DNA of 64,000 bases from Propioniciclava sinopodophylli (GTDB lineage Bacteria > Actinomycetota > Actinomycetes > Propionibacteriales > Propionibacteriaceae). A program made the translations under genes and the position numbers. The notes under the pieces were generated by a model, which saw nothing but the letters and a program-made list of their open reading frames with translations, was not told the DNA's origin and ran no database searches. Shown one piece after another: positions 12,637 through 22,296 of the stretch. Positions within the stretch are counted from its first letter, which is position 1, and every line of letters starts with the position of its first letter. Location of the stretch: contig NZ_SDMQ01000007.1 of assembly GCF_004324755.1 (NCBI RefSeq), positions 1 through 64,000 on the forward strand. The letters run 5' to 3'.

Positions 12637-13786
12637 GGGTCTCTCCTGGGTCGGGCTGGGTGGGCCGGGCGCCGCGGGCGCGGGCGACGACGTCGGGCCA
12701 CGCGGCGAGCAACGCGTCGACGTCGGCGGCGGTGGTGGTGTGGCCGAGCGAGAACCGCACCGAGGCGGTGGCGGCCTCCTCCCCCAGCCCCATGGCGAGC
12801 ACGACCTCGCTGGGCTGGTGGACGCCGGCGGTGCAGGCCGAGCCGGTGGAGCAGTCGATGCCCGCGGCGTCCAGCAGCAGGAGGACGTCGTCGGCGCGCG
12901 TGCCGTCCACGGTGACGTGGCAGATGGCGGGGCTGGTGTGCGCGCCGCCGTTGACGCGGACCCCCCCGACGGCGGTCAGCCCGTCGACCAGCCGCTGCCG
13001 CAGCCCCGCCCACCGAGGCGCCTGGGCGGCGAGCTCGGCGACGGACGCCGCGGCCGCGGCGGCGAACCCGGCGGCCAGCGCGACCGGCACGGTGCCCGAG
13101 CGCAGCCGGCGCTCCTGCCCGCCGCCGTGGCTGACCACGGCCAGCGGGGCGTTCCGGCGCACCACAAGCGCCCCCACGCCGACGGGCCCGCCGAGCTTGT
13201 GGGCGGACAGGCTGAGGGCGTCCAGGCGGGAGGCGGTGAACGAGCAGCGCACGTGGCCGAGCGCCTGGACGGCGTCGCTGTGGGCACGGACGCCCGCGCG
13301 GCGGCAGGCCTCGACGAAGCCGTCGATCGGCTGGATCGCCCCGGTCTCGTTGTTGACCCACATCACCGAGGCCCAGCCGACGTCAGGGGGCAGCTGGGCC
13401 AAGCCTTCGCCGTGAACGACGCCGTCGGAGTCCACGGGCAGGCGGACGCCGGCCCCGCCCAGAGCCTGGACGGCGTGGGCCACGGCGGGGTGCTCGACGG
13501 CCGAGGCTGCCACGCGCGGGCGCCCGTGCTCGGCGCCCCACGCGGCGGCGCCGGAGATGACGAGGTGGTCGGCCTCGGTCCCCCCGCTGGTGAAGACGAC
13601 TTCGCCCGGGTGGGCGTCGACGGCGTCGGCGAGCTGCTCGCGGGCGTCCTCGAGGAGCGACCGCGCACGGCGTCCGCTGCCGTGCAGCGAGCTGGGGTTC
13701 CCGGTCAGTTCCCAGGCGGCCAGCATCGCCTCGCGTGCCTCGTCGCGCAACGGCGAGGACGCCGCGTGGTCGAGGTAGTGCCGCAC
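12626..13786 (-). CDS. cysteine desulfurase (IscS/NifS family)
   Basis: This PLP enzyme takes sulfur from cysteine as an enzyme-bound persulfide for Fe-S clusters and tRNA thiolation. The 386-residue product shows the N-terminal YLDHAASSP, GGTEADHLVI, the His/Asn segment MWVNNETGAIQPI, the PLP lysine in SLSAHKLGGPVGVG (about residue 200) and the mobile-loop catalytic cysteine in STGSACTAGVHQPS (about residue 320). The order desulfurase, small ORF, mnmA makes MnmA the likely sulfur acceptor; general IscS duties are also possible. The GTG start follows an unusually perfect ribosome-binding site. Confidence 0.93.
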   Translation of the reverse strand: MRHYLDHAASSPLRDEAREAMLAAWELTGNPSSLHGSGRRARSLLEDAREQLADAVDAHPGEVVFTSGGTEADHLVISGAAAWGAEHGRPRVAASAVEHPAVAHAVQALGGAGVRLPVDSDGVVHGEGLAQLPPDVGWASVMWVNNETGAIQPIDGFVEACRRAGVRAHSDAVQALGHVRCSFTASRLDALSLSAHKLGGPVGVGALVVRRNAPLAVVSHGGGQERRLRSGTVPVALAAGFAAAAAASVAELAAQAPRWAGLRQRLVDGLTAVGGVRVNGGAHTSPAICHVTVDGTRADDVLLLLDAAGIDCSTGSACTAGVHQPSEVVLAMGLGEEAATASVRFSLGHTTTAADVDALLAAWPDVVARARGARPTQPDPGETRAT

Positions 13787-13790
13787 CGAC

Positions 13791-13804
13791 GATCACCTCC
13801 TCCT
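13791..13804 (-). promoter_or_regulatory. near-perfect Shine-Dalgarno site for the cysteine desulfurase
   Basis: On the minus strand the sequence AGGAGGAGGTGATC precedes the GTG at 13786. Its AGGAGGTGATC part is fully complementary to the 3' end of 16S rRNA, and the GGAGG core is 9 bases from the start. It fixes the start codon and suggests strong translation despite GTG. Confidence 0.75.
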
Positions 13805-13930
13805 GTTCCCGCATTCTAGGTGGTGGGGAATGGACCGGTTTGTTCCAATGCGGCAGAATGAAGCGCCCCGGGTGTTCGTCGCCCCCCCCATCACGGCCGG
13901 CCGGGCTCGTCTTCGTGGAAAGTGGTACCC

Positions 13931-16042
<2,112 letters not shown>

Positions 16043-16070
16043 GGCGCGCTGACGGTGCAGGTGCAGTAGC

Positions 16071-18152
16071 GTGAGCGGCGTGACGCAGCGCAACGTGAAC
16101 AAGCCCAAGCCATCGTCCGCCACGGCAACCGGGACGCCCAGCCCGGCCCCCGAGCCGACCCGCATCCCCGTCGACCTGTCGGCGACCACCACCGTCGTGC
16201 GCGGCATCGGCCGCATCCCGGTCACCGGGGTCTCCCCCGTCATCGAGTGCGGCGCCTACGCCGCCAAGGCCACCGTCGGTGAGCTCGTCCCCATCCGCGC
16301 GAAGGTCTTCCGCGAGGGCCACGACGCCGTCAACGCGTCGGTGATCCTCACCGACCCCCACGGCCGCGAGACCCGCCACGACATGACCCCGCTCCAGCCC
16401 CGCGGCCTCGACCCGTGGGAGGTCTGGGTCCGCTTCGACGTCGAGGGACCCTGGACGTTCCGCGTCGAGGGCTGGTCCGACCCCTGGGGCACCTGGCTGC
16501 ACAACGCCGAGGCCAAGCTGCCCGCCGGCGTCGACATCGAGCTCGTCTGCCTCGAGGGCCGCGACCTGTTCGAGCGCACCGCCCGCACGGCCGACGAGGC
16601 CGGCGACCCGGTGGAGGCGTCCATCCTGCGCGCCACCGCCCAGCTGCTCATCCCGCAGCGCCCGGCCGAGGACCTCCTCGACGTGGCCACCGGCAGCGGC
16701 CTGGCGAAGGCCATGCGCAAGTACGGCCCCCGCGAGCTGGTCACCCCCACCGCCGAGTTCCCCGTGTTCGTCGACCGCAAGCGCGCGCTGTTCGCGAGCT
16801 GGTACGAGTTCTTCCCGCGTTCGGAGGGCGCCACCTACGACGAGGCCACCGACACCTGGACGTCGGGCACCTTCGACTCCAGCCACGCGCGCATCGAGGC
16901 CGCCGCGGCCATGGGCTTCGACGTCATCTACTTGCCGCCGATCCACCCGATCGGCACGGCGTTCAAGAAGGGCAAGAACAACACCCTGGACGCGACCGAG
17001 AAGGACCCGGGCTCGCCCTGGGCCGTCGGTTCGAGCGAAGGCGGCCACGACGCCATCCACCCCGAACTCGGCGACTGGGACAGCTTCGACCGCCTGGTGG
17101 CCCGCGCCCAGGAGCTCGGCGTCGAAATCGCGCTCGACTTCGCCTTGCAGGCCAGCCCGGACCACCCGTGGGTCGAGGAGCACCCCGAGTGGTTCACGAC
17201 CCGCCTGGACGGCACCATCGCGTACGCGGAGAACCCGCCGAAGAAGTACCAGGACATCTACCCGATCAACTTCGACAACGACCCCGAGGGCATCTACAAC
17301 GAGGTCCTGCGCGTGCTGCGCCTGTGGATGAGCCACGGCGTCCGCATCTTCCGCGTCGACAACCCGCACACCAAGCCCGTTCAGTTCTGGGCGTGGATCT
17401 TCGCCCAGATCCGCGCCACCGATCCCGACGTGCTGTTCTTCGCCGAGGCGTTCACCAAGCCCGAGATGATGCATACCCTGGGCAAGGTCGGCTTCCACAC
17501 CAGCTACACGTACTTCACGTGGCGCGTCACCAAGGACGAGCTCGTGGAGTACATGCTCGAGCTGTCGCGCGAGACGGACGCCTTCTTCCGGCCGAACTTC
17601 TTCGTCAACACGCCCGACATCAACCCGTTCCACCTGCAGTCGGGCAACCCGGCCATCTTCGCCATCCGGGCGATCCTGGCCTCGATGCTGTCGCCGGCGT
17701 GGGGGGTCTACTCGGGGTTCGAGCTGTTCGAGCACCTGCCGCTGGCCGCGGGGCGGGAGGAGTACCTGAACTCGGAGAAGTACGAGTTCCGCCCCCGCGA
17801 CTACACGGCGCAGCCCAATCTGAACATGCTGATGGGCACGCTGAACAGCATTCGCCGCCAGCACCCCGCGCTCCAGCAACTGCGCCGCATCGACTTCCAC
17901 ACCGCCCCGCACGAGCAGGTGCTCGCGTTCTCCAAGGACGACGGCGCCGACCGCGTGCTGGTCATCGTCTCGCTGGACCCGGACAACACCGTGGAGTCCG
18001 AGGTGCACCTGGACATGTCCAAGCTGGGGCTCGCGCAGGACGCGCCGCTGCGCGTCCGCGACGAGCTCACGGGGGCGGAGTTCACGTGGGGGGCGCGCAA
18101 CTTCGTCCGGCTCACGCCGGCCCAGCCGGCCCACATCCTGGCGGTGCTCTGA
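16071..18152 (+). CDS. glgE: alpha-1,4-glucan:maltose-1-phosphate maltosyltransferase
   Basis: GlgE extends linear alpha-1,4-glucan by two glucose units from maltose-1-phosphate (GH13_3). The 693-residue product has an N-terminal immunoglobulin-like domain after a Pro/Ser-rich lead, then the barrel. Family marks are YEFFPRSEGA, DVIYLPPIHPIG and ENPPKKYQDIYPINFDN. The nucleophile Asp lies in IFRVDNPHTKP (about residue 429) and the acid/base Glu in VLFFAEAFTKPEMM (about 457). GTGs at 16071 and 16080 are both possible starts. The maltokinase that makes its substrate follows after 4 bases, so substrate supply and use are coupled. Confidence 0.95.
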   Translation: MSGVTQRNVNKPKPSSATATGTPSPAPEPTRIPVDLSATTTVVRGIGRIPVTGVSPVIECGAYAAKATVGELVPIRAKVFREGHDAVNASVILTDPHGRETRHDMTPLQPRGLDPWEVWVRFDVEGPWTFRVEGWSDPWGTWLHNAEAKLPAGVDIELVCLEGRDLFERTARTADEAGDPVEASILRATAQLLIPQRPAEDLLDVATGSGLAKAMRKYGPRELVTPTAEFPVFVDRKRALFASWYEFFPRSEGATYDEATDTWTSGTFDSSHARIEAAAAMGFDVIYLPPIHPIGTAFKKGKNNTLDATEKDPGSPWAVGSSEGGHDAIHPELGDWDSFDRLVARAQELGVEIALDFALQASPDHPWVEEHPEWFTTRLDGTIAYAENPPKKYQDIYPINFDNDPEGIYNEVLRVLRLWMSHGVRIFRVDNPHTKPVQFWAWIFAQIRATDPDVLFFAEAFTKPEMMHTLGKVGFHTSYTYFTWRVTKDELVEYMLELSRETDAFFRPNFFVNTPDINPFHLQSGNPAIFAIRAILASMLSPAWGVYSGFELFEHLPLAAGREEYLNSEKYEFRPRDYTAQPNLNMLMGTLNSIRRQHPALQQLRRIDFHTAPHEQVLAFSKDDGADRVLVIVSLDPDNTVESEVHLDMSKLGLAQDAPLRVRDELTGAEFTWGARNFVRLTPAQPAHILAVL

Positions 18153-18156
18153 TCCT

Positions 18157-19461
18157 GTGACGAGCACCGAGCTGAACGGCGCCTGGCTGCGCCACATGGA
18201 GACCGTCCGCTGGTTCGGCGGTAAGGGGGCCGGCGCGCGCCTCGTCGGCCGCGAACCGCTGCCCCCGTACACCGCCCCCGGCGCGACGCCCGCGTTGCGC
18301 AGCGAGGTGGCCGAGCTGTCCTACCCCGACGGGCACACCGAGCACTACCACTTGCTGGTGGCCCACTACCCGGTGGGTGCGGCCGTGCCCGGCACCGTGG
18401 TCGGCACCGACGAGGTGGATGGTCGGGCCGTCCAGGTCGTCGACGCCACCACCGACCCGGACGCGCTGGCGGCGTTCGTGGCCGCCACCCAGCCGGCGTT
18501 CGCCGACCGCCCCGTGAAGCTCTGGGCGGGCGAGCAGTCGAACACGACCCTCACGCTGGGCTCCGGGGACCTGTACAAGCTGTTCCGCCGCATCGAGCCC
18601 GGCCCGAACCTGGACGCCGAGGTGCTCATCGCGCTCGGCGGCGCCGGCGTCCCCGAGGTGCGCGGGCGCCTTCAGTGCGCGTGGCCGGCGGGGGCGTCCA
18701 CCGACCTCGGCATGGTCATCGCGCGCGTGCCGGATGCCACCGACGGCTGGGACCTGGCGACCGCCGCCTGCATCGCAGGCGAGGACTTCACCGAGCGCGC
18801 CCGCGCGCTGGGCGTGGCCCTGGCCGACGTCCACGCCCGGCTCGCGGAGGCCTTCGGCACCGGCACCGTCGCGGGCGACGAGGTGGCCGACACCATGGGT
18901 GCCCGGCTGGTCGCCGCCGTTGCGGCTGCCGGCGAGCTTGCACCGTACGCGGACGCCCTGCGTGGCGCCTTCGACGTGCTGCGCGGCCGCGAACTCGCGG
19001 TGCAGCGCGTGCACGGCGACTTCCACCTCGGCCAGACGCTCCACAGCCCTTCGACAGGCTCAGGGAACGCGACAGGGTCAGGGACCGGTGTCTGGACGAT
19101 CATCGACTTCGAGGGTGAGCCCGCGAAGACCGCCGCGGAGCGGCGCGCGCCCGACTCGCCGTGGCGTGACGTGGCCGGCATGGTGCGCTCGTTCGACTAC
19201 GTCCGCAGCGCCCACCCCTCCCCCGATTCCGAAGCCGCCACCAACTGGGCGGATGCGGCTCGGGATGCCTTCCTGATTGGCTACTGTGGGGTGACCAACG
19301 GGGACGCCGTGCTCCCCGGGTACGTCATCGACAAGGCCGTGTACGAAGTGTTGTACGAACTGCGCAACCGTCCCGACTGGGTGGAGATCCCCATGCGGGC
19401 CATCCGGGCGGCGGCGACGCACGGGGACAACCCACCTGAGACCCTCACCGAGAAGGAGTAA
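18157..19461 (+). CDS. mak: maltokinase (Mak/Pep2)
   Basis: Maltokinase phosphorylates maltose with ATP to give maltose-1-phosphate for GlgE. The 434-residue product has an N-terminal cap domain (RWFGGKGAGARLV) and a kinase-like C-lobe with the catalytic VQRVHGDFHLGQTL (Asp about residue 288) and metal-binding TIIDFEGEPAKTAAER (about 310), the usual Mak motifs. Between these two motifs lies a Ser/Gly/Thr-rich insertion of about 14 residues (HSPSTGSGNATGSGTG) encoded by a repetitive DNA element, which most maltokinases lack. In many actinobacteria Mak is fused to or beside TreS; no TreS is present in this window. The start is GTG at 18157. Confidence 0.92.
   Translation: MTSTELNGAWLRHMETVRWFGGKGAGARLVGREPLPPYTAPGATPALRSEVAELSYPDGHTEHYHLLVAHYPVGAAVPGTVVGTDEVDGRAVQVVDATTDPDALAAFVAATQPAFADRPVKLWAGEQSNTTLTLGSGDLYKLFRRIEPGPNLDAEVLIALGGAGVPEVRGRLQCAWPAGASTDLGMVIARVPDATDGWDLATAACIAGEDFTERARALGVALADVHARLAEAFGTGTVAGDEVADTMGARLVAAVAAAGELAPYADALRGAFDVLRGRELAVQRVHGDFHLGQTLHSPSTGSGNATGSGTGVWTIIDFEGEPAKTAAERRAPDSPWRDVAGMVRSFDYVRSAHPSPDSEAATNWADAARDAFLIGYCGVTNGDAVLPGYVIDKAVYEVLYELRNRPDWVEIPMRAIRAAATHGDNPPETLTEKE
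19048..19084 (+). repeat. dispersed-type repeat inserted in the maltokinase gene
   Basis: The segment starts CCTTCGACAGGCTCAGGGA and contains an imperfect direct repeat with an 18-bp period: GACAGGCTCAGGGA (19053-19066) and GACAGGGTCAGGGA (19071-19084), 13 of 14 identical. The CCCTTCGACAGGCTCAGGG core resembles short dispersed repeats seen in many copies in actinobacterial genomes. Here it sits in frame inside a coding region, in a surface loop between the HGD and DFEGEP motifs. Confidence 0.6.
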
Positions 19462-19463
19462 CG

Positions 19464-21512
19464 ATGGCACACGATTCGTTCGGAGGCTTGAACGGTTGGG
19501 ACCTGGAGGGATTCCACAACGGTGGCGACACCGAGCTCTGGAAGCGGCTCGGCGCGCATGTCGTGACGATCCACGACGAGGAGCGCGGGGAGGTCACCGG
19601 CACACGCTTCGCCGTGTGGGCGCCCAACGCCCGTGAGGTGCGCATCAACGCCGACTTCAACTGGTGGACCGGCGACGCCATGCAGCTCGTGCCGGGCTCG
19701 GGCGTCTGGGCCCTGTTCGTCGAGGGCGTGGGCGACGGGACGCTGTACAAGTACAACATCCTCGGCGCGGACGGCGTCTGGCGCGAGAAGGTCGACCCGA
19801 TGGCCTTCTTCGCCGAGCAGGCGCCCGCGAACAGCTCCATCGTCTACACCAGCAAGATGGGCTGGGGCGACGACGAGTGGATGGAGGCGCGCAAGACCAA
19901 GAACTACCAGAACGAGCCGATGAGCATCTACGAGGTGCACCTGGGCAGCTGGCGCAAGGGCAAGACCTACCTGGAGCTCGCCGACGAACTCGTCGAGTAC
20001 GTGACCTGGCAGGGCTACACCCACGTCGAGTTCATGCCGATCACCGAGCACCCGTTCGAGCCGAGCTGGGGCTACCAGGTCACCAACTACTTCGCGCCGC
20101 AGAGCCGCCTGGGCAAGCCCGACGAACTGCGCTACCTGATCGACCGCCTGCACCAGGCCGGCATCGGCGTCATCCTGGACTGGGTCCCGGGACACTTCCC
20201 CAAGGACGAGTGGGCCCTGGGGCGCTTCGACGGCACCGCCCTGTACGAGCACGCCGACCCGCGCCAGGGCGAGCACACCGACTGGGGCACCTACATCTTC
20301 AACTACGGCCGCAACGAGGTGAAGAGTTTCCTGGTCTCCAACGCCCTGTACTGGGTGCAGGAGTTCCACTTCGACGCGTTGCGCATCGACGCCGTCGCCT
20401 CGATGCTCTACCTCGACTACAGCCGCGAGCCGGGGCAGTGGGTGCCGAACGAGTTCGGCGGCAACCACAACCTCGAGGCCATCGATTTCCTGCGCTACGT
20501 GAACCGCCACCTGTACGAGCGGGTGCCCGGCGTGACGATGATCGCCGAGGAGTCCACCAGCTTCGGCGGCGTCACCCAGCCGACCAACCTCGGCGGCCTC
20601 GGGTTCGGCTTCAAGTGGAACATGGGCTGGATGAACGACTCGCTGCGTTACCTGGCGCTCGAGCCCATCTACCGCCAGTGGCACCACCACGAGATGACGT
20701 TCGCGATGGTCTACCAGTACAGCGAGAATTTCATCCTGCCGATCAGCCACGACGAGGTCGTGCACGGCAAGGGCTCGATGATCAACAAGATCCCGCAAGA
20801 TGCGTGGCGCCAGTTCGCCACCCTGCGCGCGTTCTACTCGTTCATGTGGGCCTTCCCGGGCAAGCAGCTGCTGTTCATGGGCCAGGAGTTCGGCCAGCGG
20901 TCGGAGTTCAACGAGGCCGTCAGCCTCGAATGGTGGGTCAGCGACCTGTGGGGCCACCACGGCCTGCAGCGCATGATCAAGGACCTCAACGAGCTCTACG
21001 TCGCGCACCCGGCCCTCTGGAAGCTCGACAACGACCCGCACGGGTTCCAGTGGATCAACGCTGACGACGCTCCCCGCAACGCCTACAGCTGGGTTCGCCG
21101 TGACGGCGACGGGCAGCAAGTCGCCGTGGTCGTGAACTTCAGCTCCGAGCCCTGGTACGACTACGAGATCGGCCTGCCCGAGGTCGGCCGCTGGACGGAG
21201 GTCTTCAACTCCGACGCGACCGCCTACGACGGCTCCGGCATCGGCAACTTCGGTGGCGTGGACGCCGTCGAGGGTCAGTGGGGCGGCTACCCGGCGCGCG
21301 CCACCGTGCAGGTGCCGCCGCTGGGCGCGGTGTTCTTCCGCTACGACGGCGGCGAGCAGGCCGGTGACGACGCGGTCGAGCCGCGCCGCGCGATCATCGA
21401 CGGCGAGGCAAGCCCCGACGGTGGCGTCGTCTCCGACGTCGTCGAGGTGGACGAGGCGGCGATCGACACGACCGCCCCGGCCGCCGCCGAGGACGTCGAG
21501 GCGTCCGAGTAG
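19464..21512 (+). CDS. glgB: 1,4-alpha-glucan branching enzyme
   Basis: GlgB introduces alpha-1,6 branches into glucan made by GlgE or GlgA. The 682-residue product has a CBM48 domain (TGTRFAVWAPNAREVRI), then the GH13 barrel with SWGYQVTNYFAP, the nucleophile Asp in FDALRIDAVASMLYLDY (about residue 310), the acid/base Glu in VTMIAEESTSFGGVT (about 360) and LPISHDEVVHGKGSM. The catalytic end is GAVFFRYDGG. After that comes an acidic, low-complexity tail of about 45 residues (EVDEAAIDTTAPAAAEDVEA) that branching enzymes do not need. The ATG lies two bases after the maltokinase stop, and the next gene starts directly at its stop, so the cluster is one operon. Confidence 0.95.
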   Translation: MAHDSFGGLNGWDLEGFHNGGDTELWKRLGAHVVTIHDEERGEVTGTRFAVWAPNAREVRINADFNWWTGDAMQLVPGSGVWALFVEGVGDGTLYKYNILGADGVWREKVDPMAFFAEQAPANSSIVYTSKMGWGDDEWMEARKTKNYQNEPMSIYEVHLGSWRKGKTYLELADELVEYVTWQGYTHVEFMPITEHPFEPSWGYQVTNYFAPQSRLGKPDELRYLIDRLHQAGIGVILDWVPGHFPKDEWALGRFDGTALYEHADPRQGEHTDWGTYIFNYGRNEVKSFLVSNALYWVQEFHFDALRIDAVASMLYLDYSREPGQWVPNEFGGNHNLEAIDFLRYVNRHLYERVPGVTMIAEESTSFGGVTQPTNLGGLGFGFKWNMGWMNDSLRYLALEPIYRQWHHHEMTFAMVYQYSENFILPISHDEVVHGKGSMINKIPQDAWRQFATLRAFYSFMWAFPGKQLLFMGQEFGQRSEFNEAVSLEWWVSDLWGHHGLQRMIKDLNELYVAHPALWKLDNDPHGFQWINADDAPRNAYSWVRRDGDGQQVAVVVNFSSEPWYDYEIGLPEVGRWTEVFNSDATAYDGSGIGNFGGVDAVEGQWGGYPARATVQVPPLGAVFFRYDGGEQAGDDAVEPRRAIIDGEASPDGGVVSDVVEVDEAAIDTTAPAAAEDVEASE

Positions 21513-22247
21513 GTGCCTTTGCACGTCGACCCGGTGTCCGGGATCCTCTCCTACGAGGGGATCCCGGACCCGTCTGCGCTCAAGGCCATCGCGGCGTCCG
21601 CCTTCGACTCCGGCCTGGCCCGCGTCGAGGCGTGGGTGCCGGTGTCGCCCGAGACCCTGTCCGTCCGCCGCGCCTTCTACCGGGCGGGGTTCCGCCGCGA
21701 GGGCGTGCGGCGCGGCGAGGCCATAGGCGTCTTCTCCCTGCTCGTCACCGACACCGGCGACGATCAGCACACCTTCACCGCGGTGATGAACTCCGTCACG
21801 CCCCGCAAGCGCCTCATCGCGCACGCAGTGCTGATGGACGCCGCGGGGCGCCTCGCGCTGTGCGAGACGTCGTTCAAGAGTGACTTCGAGCTGCCCGGAG
21901 GCATCGTGGAGCCCGGCGAGTCGCCGCGGGTCGGGTGCGAGCGGGAAATCGTCGAGGAGATGTCCATCGACGTCACCCTCGACCGGGTGCTGGCGATCGA
22001 CTGGCTCCTCCCCCACCTCGGGTGGGAGGACGCCACGGAGATGGTCTTCGGCGCCCCGCCCCTCACGGACGCCCAGGTGGCAGCCGTACGGCCCGACGGG
22101 CAGGAGATCCTCGCGATCCACTGGCTCACGCCCGAGGAGGCCGAGCCACGCCTGGCCCCCTTCGCCGTCGGACGCCTCCGCGGCGCGCTGGCGGCGCTGG
22201 CCGACGGGCGCACCCGCTACCTGGAGGGCGGCTCCCCCGTCGCCTGA
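21513..22247 (+). CDS. fusion of a partial GNAT acetyltransferase fold and a Nudix hydrolase
   Basis: Residues about 20-75 look like the C-terminal half of a RimJ/RimL-type GNAT protein ([20 protein letters not shown], then [15 protein letters not shown]). The first half and acetyl-CoA loop are missing. Residues about 95-240 form a Nudix domain with the box [20 protein letters not shown] followed by EMSI. All catalytic glutamates are present, but the usual Gly of the final xGU is Ser. Nudix proteins cleave nucleoside-diphosphate-linked substrates; the specific substrate is unknown. The GTG start touches the glgB stop with no gap, so it is surely cotranscribed and might act on a nucleotide sugar, but this is only context. 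Confidence 0.75.
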   Translation: MPLHVDPVSGILSYEGIPDPSALKAIAASAFDSGLARVEAWVPVSPETLSVRRAFYRAGFRREGVRRGEAIGVFSLLVTDTGDDQHTFTAVMNSVTPRKRLIAHAVLMDAAGRLALCETSFKSDFELPGGIVEPGESPRVGCEREIVEEMSIDVTLDRVLAIDWLLPHLGWEDATEMVFGAPPLTDAQVAAVRPDGQEILAIHWLTPEEAEPRLAPFAVGRLRGALAALADGRTRYLEGGSPVA

Positions 22248-22296
22248 GTCCCGAGACGGTTCGGTGCGGCCCCCGGCTTCTGACAGGGTGGACGCC

